Below, one piece after another: positions 1 to 7,570 of a stretch of 12,153 nucleotides of DNA. Source of the DNA: an uncultured Candidatus Saccharibacteria bacterium (GTDB taxonomy: Bacteria > Patescibacteriota > Saccharimonadia > Saccharimonadales > Saccharimonadaceae); NCBI GenBank assembly GCA_915070155.1, contig CAJZFK010000013.1, positions 1-12,153 of the forward strand, written 5' to 3'. Below the pieces are notes generated by a model. The model was not told where the DNA came from, did no database searches, and saw only the letters and a program-made list of their open reading frames with translations. A program made the translations under genes and the position numbers. Every line of letters starts with the position of its first letter. Position 1 is the first letter of the stretch.

Positions 1-2
1 TT

Positions 3-695
3 GTTAATTACAGCCCAGCTCTGGTTATGGGAATGTGGCTCGGAAACTCCGACACCAGCGTAATTGGCACATCAGCCTCCAACTACGGAATGCCAGTAAT
101 TAGAAGCGTTATGGAATTTGCCCACGTCCAAGTTTACGCCAAAGAAGGTAAATGGAAGTCAGGTCAATGGTATGAGCGACCAAGCGGAATCCAGACTGTC
201 AACGGTGAGCTCTACCCGTCATGGTGGAATAAGAGACAAAGTCAATCTACAGAGAAAATTACCTTCGATAAAGTCTCTAAGAAAAAGGCGACAAACTGTA
301 CTCCGGATGGCGCAAAGGAAGAGATTGAAGTGACAAAGATTATTGATCCTTTGACTAAGAAAGAATCAATTACCGTTCCTTCAGGATACGACGCGAACGC
401 AGAAGATGACGTTCACAAGTGCGACGACACTAAACCGCAAATTGGAGCAATATCATACACCAACAGCGGTAAGAAATATACGATAAATGTCGACGTTACA
501 GCAGGAACTTGGGGCTTATCGGCAATCGAAATTACCGTGGATGGAAAGAGCATTAAGAGTTCAGAAATTACTTCAAGCGGCAAGCAGACCGCCACAGTAG
601 AGCTTGATACGACAGGAGCGCACACAGTTTCTGTAACCGTAAGAGACTCTGCATATTACACCGCCACTTCAACTGGCAGCATTCAAGTTCACTAA
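3..695 (+). CDS. Penicillin-binding protein, C-terminal part (5' end outside the window)
   Basis: This is the 3' end of a peptidoglycan transpeptidase. Reading from base 3, before the first in-window ATG at 27, the frame gives VNYSPALVMGMWLGN, which matches the segment near the end of class A penicillin-binding transpeptidase domains (pattern YTPxLVxGVWxGN). The gene therefore starts left of the window. The catalytic SxxK and KTG motifs are not visible. After about residue 85 a beta-rich, Thr/Ser/Val-rich tail follows (alternating hydrophobic residues, GKKYTINVDVTAG, THTVSVTVRD-like strands), resembling a bacterial Ig-like domain. The protein should act outside the membrane, cross-linking the wall. 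It is convergent with the PIN/TRAM gene, with 5 bp between the two stops. Family assignment is firm; class A versus B cannot be fixed from this part alone. Confidence 0.85.
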   Translation, partial: VNYSPALVMGMWLGNSDTSVIGTSASNYGMPVIRSVMEFAHVQVYAKEGKWKSGQWYERPSGIQTVNGELYPSWWNKRQSQSTEKITFDKVSKKKATNCTPDGAKEEIEVTKIIDPLTKKESITVPSGYDANAEDDVHKCDDTKPQIGAISYTNSGKKYTINVDVTAGTWGLSAIEITVDGKSIKSSEITSSGKQTATVELDTTGAHTVSVTVRDSAYYTATSTGSIQVH

Positions 696-713
696 ATAAA
701 CTATTGTTTATTT
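694..713. repeat. AT-rich perfect inverted repeat over the two convergent stop codons
   Basis: AAATAAAC (694-701), loop TATT, then GTTTATTT (706-713) form a perfect 8-bp stem. It overlaps the TAA of the penicillin-binding protein gene (693-695) and the TAG of the PIN/TRAM gene (703-701). Being symmetrical it could fold in both transcripts, but the stem is AT-only apart from one pair and no separate U-tract follows. It is at best a weak bidirectional terminator or a 3'-end stabiliser. No better terminator is visible for the minus-strand operon. Confidence 0.4.
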
Positions 714-1507
714 ACCAAATTAATCAGCTCAGCCTCGTGTTGAGCTGATGTTTTTGAGCGACCATTTGTGCGCTTTTTAGGAACGCTAGTCTTCTGCTTT
801 ACAGGTTTTTTCTGTTCAATCACAAGCTTCGCAAACATCATTTTTCCAGCGTCGGTCTGCAAGCTTCGGATAATCTCAATCTTCTTCGTTTGCCCAATGT
901 AGCGCTTGGCGTTCTCAACAACCACCATCGTTCCATCTTTCAAATAGCCAACCGCTTGATGAGAATCTTGTCCCTTCTGTGACAACTCCAAATCCAGCTC
1001 GTCGCCAGGCAAATAACTCATCCTCAAACTTTTCGCCAGCTCATTGATATTCAAAACCTTAACGCCGTCAACTTGCGCCACCTTATTCAAATTGTAATCA
1101 AGCGTCAACACTGCCGCATCCATCTCCTTCGCCAATTTCAATAAGCGAGAATCCACACCTTCCGGCACGCGAATATTATCATCATAAAGCTCGAATGAAG
1201 ACTTCAAAATATCCTTGAGCTCCTTCACGACATCCATACCAAATCGCGCCCTTTCACGCTTGTCATGGTCTGCGCCGTCGGCTAATAATTGCAATTCCGT
1301 CAATACGCTCCTTGGTACGATAATTTTTCCCAGTAAAAATCCTGCCTTCGCTATCTCGGTCACTCGCCCGTCCATGAGTACTGACGTGTCGACCAAAATC
1401 GGCGCCGCGCCCACAGACGAATTTCGTCGCGGTTTTGCCAAGAAATAAACCTCAGCCGCCAAACCAAGCAACATTATAATTATTATCAATCCGTAAAAAT
1501 CTTTCAT
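701..1507 (-). CDS. Membrane-anchored PIN/TRAM-domain protein (YacL-like)
   Basis: 268 aa. Residues 5-23 form one N-terminal membrane helix. A PIN nuclease domain spans roughly 36-160, with the acidic pattern ILVDTSVLMDGR (D40), ELQ (E71), D119 and LTLDYNLNKVA (D137). A TRAM domain at about 165-225 carries the family signatures AVGYLKDGTMVVVEN and SLQTDAGKMMFA. The tail after 232 is Lys/Arg-rich and may bind RNA. PIN domains are metal-dependent RNases and TRAM is an RNA-binding fold, so a membrane-tethered RNase is likely. The Bacillus YacL relative is longer with several membrane helices; this copy keeps one. It is last in the operon, 11 bp after radA, with SD-like AAAGGG before the ATG. In Firmicutes yacL also follows radA (with disA between), which supports the call. 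Confidence 0.88.
   Translation of the reverse strand: MKDFYGLIIIIMLLGLAAEVYFLAKPRRNSSVGAAPILVDTSVLMDGRVTEIAKAGFLLGKIIVPRSVLTELQLLADGADHDKRERARFGMDVVKELKDILKSSFELYDDNIRVPEGVDSRLLKLAKEMDAAVLTLDYNLNKVAQVDGVKVLNINELAKSLRMSYLPGDELDLELSQKGQDSHQAVGYLKDGTMVVVENAKRYIGQTKKIEIIRSLQTDAGKMMFAKLVIEQKKPVKQKTSVPKKRTNGRSKTSAQHEAELINLVNKQ
723..755 (+). terminator. Intrinsic terminator of the penicillin-binding protein gene
   Basis: ATCAGCTCA (723-731) pairs perfectly with TGAGCTGAT (741-749) around a 9-nt loop, followed by G and TTTTT (751-755). It starts 27 bp after the stop of the penicillin-binding protein gene and reads correctly for + strand RNA. The whole element lies inside the 3' coding end of the convergent PIN/TRAM gene, where it encodes part of the basic/polar tail. 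Confidence 0.75.
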
Positions 1508-1518
1508 TTTTTCCCTTT

Positions 1519-2868
1519 CTATTGTAAATAGTCAATCAGCGCCTGTCGCATATCGCTGACGCCTTTTATAAATTTATCTTTATGAACTTTTGGCGCAATC
1601 GCATAAGTGAAGCCCAGCTTCTTCGCCTCTTTAATTCGAGCTTGCCAATTCGTCGCCGAGCGAACCTCGCCACCCAAACCAATCTCGCCAAACACTACGG
1701 CGCCTTCGTCCAGACTTCGCCCAGCGCTAGCGCTAGCAATCGCCATCGCCACAGCCAAATCAGCCGCTGGATCATTTAATTTCAGCCCGCCGACCACATT
1801 GACATAAATATCTTTATCCGCCAATTTTAACTTCGTTCGCTTCTCCAAAACCGCCACCAACAGATTCAATCGATTCAGATCAAAACCACTCGCCGTGCGC
1901 TTAGGATAGCCAAAATTCGTCGGATTAACTAGCGCCTGAATTTCCACCAAAAGCGGACGTGCGCCTTCCATGGTCGCCAGTACAATTGAGCCATCCAAGT
2001 TCTGCCGCTCCGCCAGAAGTTCCGCCGACGGATTCTTCACAATTCTCAACCCCTGCTCGTCCATCTCAAAAATTGCCGCTTCATTAGTTGAGCCGTATCT
2101 ATTTTTCTGCGCACGAACGACTCGAAAACCGCCATATCGATCGCCCTCAAAGTTCAGCACAACGTCCACCAAATGTTCCAATATTTTCGGACCAGCAATT
2201 GAGCCCTCTTTGGTGACGTGACCAACCAAAATCACCGCCGTACCCGAAGCTTTGGCGGCACGAATAATTACATTTGACGAGTTGGTGATCTGACTAACCG
2301 ACCCCGGGGCAGAGGAAATCTCACTGAGAGAAATTGTCTGAACCGAATCGACAATCGCCAGATCATATCCGCCTTGCTGAATTGACGCCGCAATATCTTC
2401 CGCGCTATTACTGGACGCCAGCTGCATTTTTTCCGAATCAGCCGCACCCAAACGCTCCGCACGAAGCTTCACTTGAGAAACCGATTCCTCACCGCTTACA
2501 TATAACACCGATTTTGTCTTGGCGATATGTGCCGCAACTTGCGCCAAAAGTGTACTCTTTCCAATTCCTGGCTGACCCGCCACCAACACCACGCCGCCAA
2601 CCAGAAAACCGCCGCCCAAAACAGTGTCCAAATCGTCAATTCCCGTACTTAATCTTTCTAGCCCAGACTCAGAGGTAGCTTCACGAATGCTAGACGTTTT
2701 CAAGGCTTTGCCGCGCCCAGCAGATTTATCGACAACAGATGAGCCACCAGAAGAAACGACCTGCTCGACTAGCGAATTCCATTCCCCACAATTTTCACAC
2801 CTGCCAGCCCACTTTGAAAAACTAGCCCCGCACTGCTGACAAACAAATTGACTTTTAGCTTTCGCCAT
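1519..2868 (-). CDS. radA: DNA repair protein RadA
   Basis: 449 aa, close to the usual length (about 450-460). RadA is a RecA-like ATPase and branch-migration helicase that extends recombination intermediates in repair and in natural transformation. Domains in order: a zinc finger with C10, C13, C24 and C27; a RecA-type ATPase with Walker A GQPGIGKST (98-106) and Walker B LAIVDS (170-175); the RadA motif KNRYG at 255-259, where most relatives have KNRFG; and a Lon-like C-terminal domain (about 340-449) without the Lon catalytic Ser (it reads NDPAADLA). The start overlaps the stop of the upstream gene by one base (TAATG), preceded by GGAGG, so translational coupling is likely. The Phe-to-Tyr change is conservative and probably functional. 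Confidence 0.97.
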   Translation of the reverse strand: MAKAKSQFVCQQCGASFSKWAGRCENCGEWNSLVEQVVSSGGSSVVDKSAGRGKALKTSSIREATSESGLERLSTGIDDLDTVLGGGFLVGGVVLVAGQPGIGKSTLLAQVAAHIAKTKSVLYVSGEESVSQVKLRAERLGAADSEKMQLASSNSAEDIAASIQQGGYDLAIVDSVQTISLSEISSAPGSVSQITNSSNVIIRAAKASGTAVILVGHVTKEGSIAGPKILEHLVDVVLNFEGDRYGGFRVVRAQKNRYGSTNEAAIFEMDEQGLRIVKNPSAELLAERQNLDGSIVLATMEGARPLLVEIQALVNPTNFGYPKRTASGFDLNRLNLLVAVLEKRTKLKLADKDIYVNVVGGLKLNDPAADLAVAMAIASASAGRSLDEGAVVFGEIGLGGEVRSATNWQARIKEAKKLGFTYAIAPKVHKDKFIKGVSDMRQALIDYLQ

Positions 2869-3848
2869 TATTTCGCCCCCTCCAAACTATCCAAACTTTT
2901 ATTCAATTCATCAATCTGCACGCCCAATTCCCTAAGCCGCAAAACATCAGAATTGTAAGAATTGATCTCAGAATTCAAATTGGCACGCCTTTCATTCAAC
3001 TCCGAGAGCTCCGCCTTCAGAGCTTGACGTTGACTATAAAAATCACTCTGCGACAAGAATCCGCCACTAATGCCCGCTCGCCGATTAAAGTCCGCCACGC
3101 GACTATTATAATCCGTCAAATCAGTTGAATATTGCGATAATTTTCTATTCAATTTTTCCTTTCGAACCTTCAACGACTCACTCAACTTCTGCGCTTCATT
3201 TTCTCTGGACTCAAATTTTTCTTGATATTGCGCGTGCAATTTCACGACTTCGGATCTATCAGTAAAATACCGTCGATAATATTCTTCCAGCTCGTCGCCC
3301 AAATTGGCAAATTCCGTCCCTAAAATCGAATGCAACTCGTTAGCTCTCGTTCCAGGTTGCGCACGATCGTAATACTCCATCCGCTCGGACAATTTCTTAT
3401 TTTTCACATTATTATAAGCCTGCTCCAAAAGCTCGCTCAAATGAGATTTTTCCGATGCACTCAACCTTTCCCAAGCAGCGTGCAACATCTCATGCGCCGC
3501 CGTCACCTCCTTTACGCCATCAAGTTCAGTGTTAATTACGTTGTAGATATAAATATCTCTAGACGACGGATTGTAACAACCCAAAATCGCATTTCCCTTT
3601 TCCACGCGACGGCAATCTTCGTTAAATTCGTTCGCCGATTTGATTTGCGGATTAGAAACATAAAACATTTTTCTGCCAGTGTCTGACATTTTCACGCGGT
3701 CAGCAATAGCAACAATTTCCGCACTCGGCTTATATTGCCACAGCGTAATCTCATCAATAATTTGCTGACGATTCATCATCACGAAAACCGCAGCAGAAAG
3801 TACAATTATCGGCGTGAAGACGCTGAATATTTTACGCACGATTGACAT
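2868..3848 (-). CDS. Membrane-anchored HExxH protein with coiled-coil tail (putative zinc metallopeptidase)
   Basis: 326 aa; no named family recognised. Visible parts: a membrane anchor at about residues 7-25; an extracytoplasmic region with two Cys (C79, C91) that could form a disulfide; a zincin motif HEMLH at 119-123 in the context TAAHEMLHAAWERL; a conserved-looking segment NELHSILGTEF (170-180) with possible third metal ligands E171, H173 or E179; and a long charged heptad-rich region from about 200 to the C-terminus, predicted as coiled coil. The best inference is a cell-surface or periplasm-facing Zn peptidase. The HExxH could be structural or fortuitous, but its place in a helix preceded by small hydrophobic residues is typical. 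Its start overlaps clpC by 17 bp and has its own AAGGTGG SD; its stop is fused to the radA start. Confidence 0.7.
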   Translation of the reverse strand: MSIVRKIFSVFTPIIVLSAAVFVMMNRQQIIDEITLWQYKPSAEIVAIADRVKMSDTGRKMFYVSNPQIKSANEFNEDCRRVEKGNAILGCYNPSSRDIYIYNVINTELDGVKEVTAAHEMLHAAWERLSASEKSHLSELLEQAYNNVKNKKLSERMEYYDRAQPGTRANELHSILGTEFANLGDELEEYYRRYFTDRSEVVKLHAQYQEKFESRENEAQKLSESLKVRKEKLNRKLSQYSTDLTDYNSRVADFNRRAGISGGFLSQSDFYSQRQALKAELSELNERRANLNSEINSYNSDVLRLRELGVQIDELNKSLDSLEGAK

Positions 3849-6288
3849 TAATCACCACCTTATTATTATCAATTTTAGCCTCCAGCGTGTCGCCAGGTTT
3901 TGCCTTATTGGACAATAAAACATCACTCAACGGATCCGCCAACTCCGACTGAATTGTTCGTCTTAAAACTCGCACGCCGCGCTGCTCATCAAATCCCCGA
4001 TCAATCAACCAACGCTTCGCTGAAGAAGTAATATCAAGCGTAATTCCATGTCGACCAACAGCTTCGATCAAGTCAGACGTGAGATTGTCAAAAATCTTTC
4101 GTACGACCGAACGAGAGAGTGGCTTAAATGTAATCACGCTATCAAATCTGCCAATCAATTCTGGACGCAAAAACTCCTCAAGCTCACGCAGAGCAGCACG
4201 CGAATTTTTCTCGTGACGATTTTCGCTAGCCGACTTTTTCTGCCCAGACGCACCAAATCCCAGCTCCGAATCCTGAATCATTTGCTCGGCGCCGACGTTG
4301 CTCGTCAATATGACAATCGTCTGCCGAAAACTCACCGTTCGCCCGTGAGAATCGCTCAACTTGCCATCCTCCAAAATCTGCAAAAGCAGATTCAGAACGT
4401 CAGGATGCGCCTTTTCAATTTCATCAAACAACACCACGCTATACGGTCGACGACGAACTTTATCCGTTAATTTCCCGCCATCTTCATAGCCAACATAACC
4501 AGCCGGCGCACCAACCAGCCGACTAGCCGTGTGACGCTCGGAAAACTCGCTCATGTCAATTTTAATCAAACTATCATCGCCGCCAAAAACTTCCCGCGCC
4601 AGAACTCGCGCCAATTCCGTCTTACCAACTCCAGTCGGACCCAGAAAGATAAACGACCCAAGCGGCCCACTCTGACGATTTAGCCCAGCTTTATTGCGAC
4701 GAATCGCGCGCGCCAGCTGCTCAATCGCTTCATTCTGACCAAGAACACTCTGGCTCAGTCGCTTCTCCAGGCGGATCAAATCCTTCATCTGATTTAACGA
4801 TAATCTGTCAATCGGAATATTCGTCATTGCCGAAACCGCTCGACGCAAATATTCATCCGTCAATACTGGCTCATCACTAGCTTCCTCTTTCAGCGCTTCG
4901 GCTTGCAATTCCAATTGCCTCATTTGCATCTTAAATTCTGCGGCTTTTTCATAATCCTCAGCCTCGACTGCGGCGTCAATTTTCCCAGCCAATCGCTTAA
5001 TTTGGCGAGCCAACTTATCCTTACGCGACAATTTTATTGGCGAGCTAGACTTCAATAAACTCGCCGCCTCGTCAATCACGTCGATCGCTTTATCTGGCAA
5101 AAATCGCTCCGTCACGTAACGCTGGCTCAAATCCACCGCCTCAGTCAGCATTTCGTCAGGAATTTGAACTTGATGATGCTTAGCTAATTTTCCTCTCAAA
5201 CCGCGCATCATTTCCACCGCCTCTTCTGGCGATGGCTCATTGACCGTTACCGGCTGGAAGCGCCGTGACAATGCAGCATCTTTTTCGATATGTTTTCGGT
5301 ATTCATCAAACGTCGTCGCACCAATTAGTCGCACCTCGCCTCGCGACAACGCTGGCTTCAATACGTTCGCCGCGTCCATCGAGCCCTCAGCCGAACCCGC
5401 CCCAACCAACAAATGGAGCTCATCAATAAACAAAATAACCTCTTGATGCTTTTTAGCAACCGCTAAGACTTTTTGCAATCGCTCCTCAAATTGTCCGCGA
5501 TATTTCGTCCCAGCAATCATCGCTGTCAAATCCAATTGAAAAAGTCGCTTGCCCTTCAAAAATTCGGGAACTTTATTATCAGCAATCCTCTGCGCCAAAC
5601 CCTCAACGACCGCAGTTTTACCGACGCCAGGTTCGCCAATTAGCGCTGGATTATTCTTGCTACGCCGGCCTAAAATCGTGATCATTCGCTGAATTTCCGA
5701 CGCTCGACCAATCACCGGATCCAAAAATCCTTCGCTAGCACGCCGCGTCAAATCGACACCGAATTTCTCCAAAACTTGCAAATCGCCAGAATTTTTACTT
5801 GCCGTACTGCGTTCACTCTGCAGAGATTCAAATTGCTGTTTATCAAACACATCTTCCAAACTTCCACGCAGATTGTCAATGTCAACGTTCATATCACGCA
5901 ACAATTTAGCTGCTCGCGCATCGCGCTGTTGCAACATTCCATAAACGATGTGTTCCGTGCCAATTTTTTCCTGCCCAAATTCAACCGCTAATTGCCAAGC
6001 AATTCTTATCAATTCAACAACTTCAGCGCTCAAACCCTTACTTACAATCGTAATCACCAGCGGCTTTGCGGTCAGGTTCAACGCCATTTCCGCCCGATCC
6101 AAAGTTACGCCGTTTTCCGCCAAAATCTTCGCGCCTAGCGACGAATTTTGTGCCAACACACCAAGCAAAATATGCTCCGTGCCAACATACTCGCTCCCCT
6201 CATTATGCGCCAGAAAACCAGCCCGCCCCAAACTGGCCCGAGCCGTTTCCGTCAGCCGAGGTTCTAATTCAGAAAAATCTTCTGACAT
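3832..6288 (-). CDS. clpC: AAA+ unfoldase ClpC
   Basis: 818 aa from the start chosen here. ClpC is a hexameric Hsp100 unfoldase that feeds substrates to ClpP in the cytosol. Domains: double Clp N-repeat (about 1-150); AAA-1 with Walker A GEPGVGKT (218-225) and Walker B ILFIDE (285-290); a short ClpC-type middle domain (about 421-465, one coiled-coil pair); AAA-2 with Walker A GPTGVGKT (550-557) and Walker B VVLFDE (618-623); and a C-terminal small domain. The tripeptide LGF (676-678) sits where ClpP-partner unfoldases carry their ClpP-docking loop, so ClpP interaction is expected. The ATG at 6288 is preferred because AAGGAGG lies 5 nt upstream and MSEDFSELEPRLTETAR aligns with family N-termini. 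The longer frame from 6348 runs back over the nusA end and places the SD inside coding sequence. No ctsR, mcsA or mcsB is adjacent. Confidence 0.97.
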   Translation of the reverse strand: MSEDFSELEPRLTETARASLGRAGFLAHNEGSEYVGTEHILLGVLAQNSSLGAKILAENGVTLDRAEMALNLTAKPLVITIVSKGLSAEVVELIRIAWQLAVEFGQEKIGTEHIVYGMLQQRDARAAKLLRDMNVDIDNLRGSLEDVFDKQQFESLQSERSTASKNSGDLQVLEKFGVDLTRRASEGFLDPVIGRASEIQRMITILGRRSKNNPALIGEPGVGKTAVVEGLAQRIADNKVPEFLKGKRLFQLDLTAMIAGTKYRGQFEERLQKVLAVAKKHQEVILFIDELHLLVGAGSAEGSMDAANVLKPALSRGEVRLIGATTFDEYRKHIEKDAALSRRFQPVTVNEPSPEEAVEMMRGLRGKLAKHHQVQIPDEMLTEAVDLSQRYVTERFLPDKAIDVIDEAASLLKSSSPIKLSRKDKLARQIKRLAGKIDAAVEAEDYEKAAEFKMQMRQLELQAEALKEEASDEPVLTDEYLRRAVSAMTNIPIDRLSLNQMKDLIRLEKRLSQSVLGQNEAIEQLARAIRRNKAGLNRQSGPLGSFIFLGPTGVGKTELARVLAREVFGGDDSLIKIDMSEFSERHTASRLVGAPAGYVGYEDGGKLTDKVRRRPYSVVLFDEIEKAHPDVLNLLLQILEDGKLSDSHGRTVSFRQTIVILTSNVGAEQMIQDSELGFGASGQKKSASENRHEKNSRAALRELEEFLRPELIGRFDSVITFKPLSRSVVRKIFDNLTSDLIEAVGRHGITLDITSSAKRWLIDRGFDEQRGVRVLRRTIQSELADPLSDVLLSNKAKPGDTLEAKIDNNKVVINVNRA

Positions 6289-6292
6289 ATCG

Positions 6293-6300
6293 CCCTCCTT
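6293..6300 (-). promoter_or_regulatory. Shine-Dalgarno fixing the clpC start
   Basis: On the minus strand AAGGAGGG lies just before ATG at 6288, in the 40-bp gap after the nusA stop. It is the strongest SD in the window and decides against the upstream in-frame ATG at 6348. No promoter is visible in the gap, so clpC is probably read from the nusA promoter. Confidence 0.85.
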
Positions 6301-6328
6301 TCGTTTTCGGCGATTCGCAGAAGGCAGC

Positions 6329-7450
6329 TTATTCCGCCACCTCCTCAACTACGCTCATCAAGCTATCCTCAATATTCTTTCGAGGTTTTGGCTCTGCCTT
6401 AACAGGAGCTTTTGCTTCGATGTCTAGCTCATAGCCGGTCAATCGACTTGCCAAGCGAACATTCTGTCCGGCACGACCAATTGCTATTGATTGCTGATCT
6501 TCGCTAACGTAAACCGTCGCACGCTTCTCATCTTCATTGACAGTTACGCTCAAAACCTCTGCTGGGCTCATTGCATTAGCAATAAATCCAGCCGCATCTT
6601 CCTCATATGGAATAATGTCAATTTTTTCCTGCTCGCCAATTTCATTCATCACAGCCTGAACGCGGGCGCCGTGACCACCAACAAACGCACCAACTGGATC
6701 AACGCCAGGTAGCGCTGAAGAAACCGCCAATTTGGTTCGGCGACCAGCTTCGCGAGCAATTGCCTTAATCTCAACTGCACCAGTTTCCATCTCTGGAACT
6801 TCTTGATTGAACAAGAATCGCACAAACTCTTCATTGCCACGGCTAAGAATCAATTGCGGACCGCGACCTTCGCGCTCAATGTCCTTAATATAAACCTTAA
6901 TTCGACGGCCAACGCCATAATATTCACCAGGAATTTGTTCACTCTGAGGCATAATTCCGACAGCCTTGCCAAGCTCAATTCGCACAACACGTGGCTCAAC
7001 TCGCTGAACTGTACCGATAACAACTGTACCGATTTTATCTTCAAATTCCGCCAAAACAACTTCACGCTCAGCTTCGCGCAAACGCTGCAAGATCACTTGC
7101 TTAGCGGTCTGAGCAGCAACTCGACCAAAAGTCGTCACGTTATGAGTTTCCATCACAACTTCACCGCCAAGTTCAGCCGCAGGATCTATTTCCTTAGCTT
7201 CCTCTAGGTCAATTTGATTGGCATCATTCTCAACTTCTTCAACAACAGTTTTAACAACCGACACGACAGCCGTACCGTTATTGATATTCAAGCTTGCGCG
7301 AACCAACTGATCTCGCGTACCATTATCACGACGCCAAGCCGCCGCAATCGCCTGCTCAATCACGCTCAAAACTGTTTCTTCTGGCAAGTTTTTTTCCTCA
7401 GCAATCGTACGAACTGCCAACGTCAACTGCTTGATATTCAAATCTTCCAT
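6329..7450 (-). CDS. nusA: Transcription termination/antitermination factor NusA
   Basis: 373 aa, matching the short NusA type without the C-terminal acidic repeats of E. coli NusA (495 aa). NusA binds RNA polymerase and nascent RNA, prolongs pauses and stimulates hairpin-dependent termination. Domains: the N-terminal RNAP-binding domain (about 1-130), S1 (about 137-202), KH1 (about 203-276, GGHG loop at 258-261) and KH2 (about 283-345, GRAG loop at 325-328, in the family signature SIAIGRAGQNVRLASRLTGYELDI). A charged 25-30 residue tail ends the protein. ATG at 7450 has AAGGAG 6 nt upstream. It heads the five-gene operon; the common partners rimP and infB are absent here. The leader carries a promoter and a terminator-like hairpin. 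Confidence 0.97.
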   Translation of the reverse strand: MEDLNIKQLTLAVRTIAEEKNLPEETVLSVIEQAIAAAWRRDNGTRDQLVRASLNINNGTAVVSVVKTVVEEVENDANQIDLEEAKEIDPAAELGGEVVMETHNVTTFGRVAAQTAKQVILQRLREAEREVVLAEFEDKIGTVVIGTVQRVEPRVVRIELGKAVGIMPQSEQIPGEYYGVGRRIKVYIKDIEREGRGPQLILSRGNEEFVRFLFNQEVPEMETGAVEIKAIAREAGRRTKLAVSSALPGVDPVGAFVGGHGARVQAVMNEIGEQEKIDIIPYEEDAAGFIANAMSPAEVLSVTVNEDEKRATVYVSEDQQSIAIGRAGQNVRLASRLTGYELDIEAKAPVKAEPKPRKNIEDSLMSVVEEVAE

Positions 7451-7469
7451 TACATTCTCCTTCTTATTA

Positions 7470-7475
7470 ATTATA
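7470..7475 (-). promoter_or_regulatory. Possible second nusA promoter, -10 only
   Basis: A perfect TATAAT lies on the minus strand, 19 nt before the nusA ATG. The hexamer at -35 distance (TGGAAG, 17-bp spacer) matches consensus at only 3 of 6 positions. Transcription from here would start just before the SD and bypass the upstream hairpin. AT-rich sequence makes a chance TATAAT plausible. Confidence 0.35.
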
Positions 7476-7504
7476 TCTTTTTCCGTCTCAAACTTCCATA
7501 AACG

Positions 7505-7528
7505 AAAAACTCCGACCTGCCGGCCGGA
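7505..7528 (-). terminator. Intrinsic terminator or attenuator hairpin in the nusA leader
   Basis: On the minus strand TCCGGCC pairs with GGTCGGA (7 bp, one G-U) around the tetraloop GGCA, followed by G and five T (7509-7505). It lies 38 bp after the acetyltransferase stop, so it can end that transcript. It also lies only about 8 nt after the predicted start of the nusA promoter at 7542-7570. In the nusA transcript it would be a hairpin at the very 5' end, acting as an early attenuator or as a 5'-protecting structure. Confidence 0.6.
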
Positions 7529-7541
7529 TTAGTACTTCTCT

Positions 7542-7570
7542 ATTGTAGCGGAAAGATTTTATTCTGTCAA
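7542..7570 (-). promoter_or_regulatory. Sigma-70-type promoter of the nusA-clpC-radA operon
   Basis: Minus strand: TTGACA (7570-7565), 17-bp spacer, TACAAT (7547-7542). The -35 is perfect, the -10 has one mismatch and the spacing is ideal. The -35 overlaps the last codons of the acetyltransferase gene. The expected start is near 7535-7537, giving a leader of about 85 nt before nusA. Confidence 0.75.

Noticed and set aside
6289..6348. Upstream in-frame ATG that would extend ClpC by 20 residues
   Set aside because: It lies inside the 3' end of nusA, gives a basic leader unlike ClpC proteins, and the strong AAGGAGG sits directly before the ATG at 6288.
5948..6434. Overlapping + strand open frames opposite the clpC start and nusA end
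   Set aside because: They are shadows of the ClpC N-terminal domain; the Pro/Arg/Ser-rich translations show no motif and no ribosome binding site precedes them.
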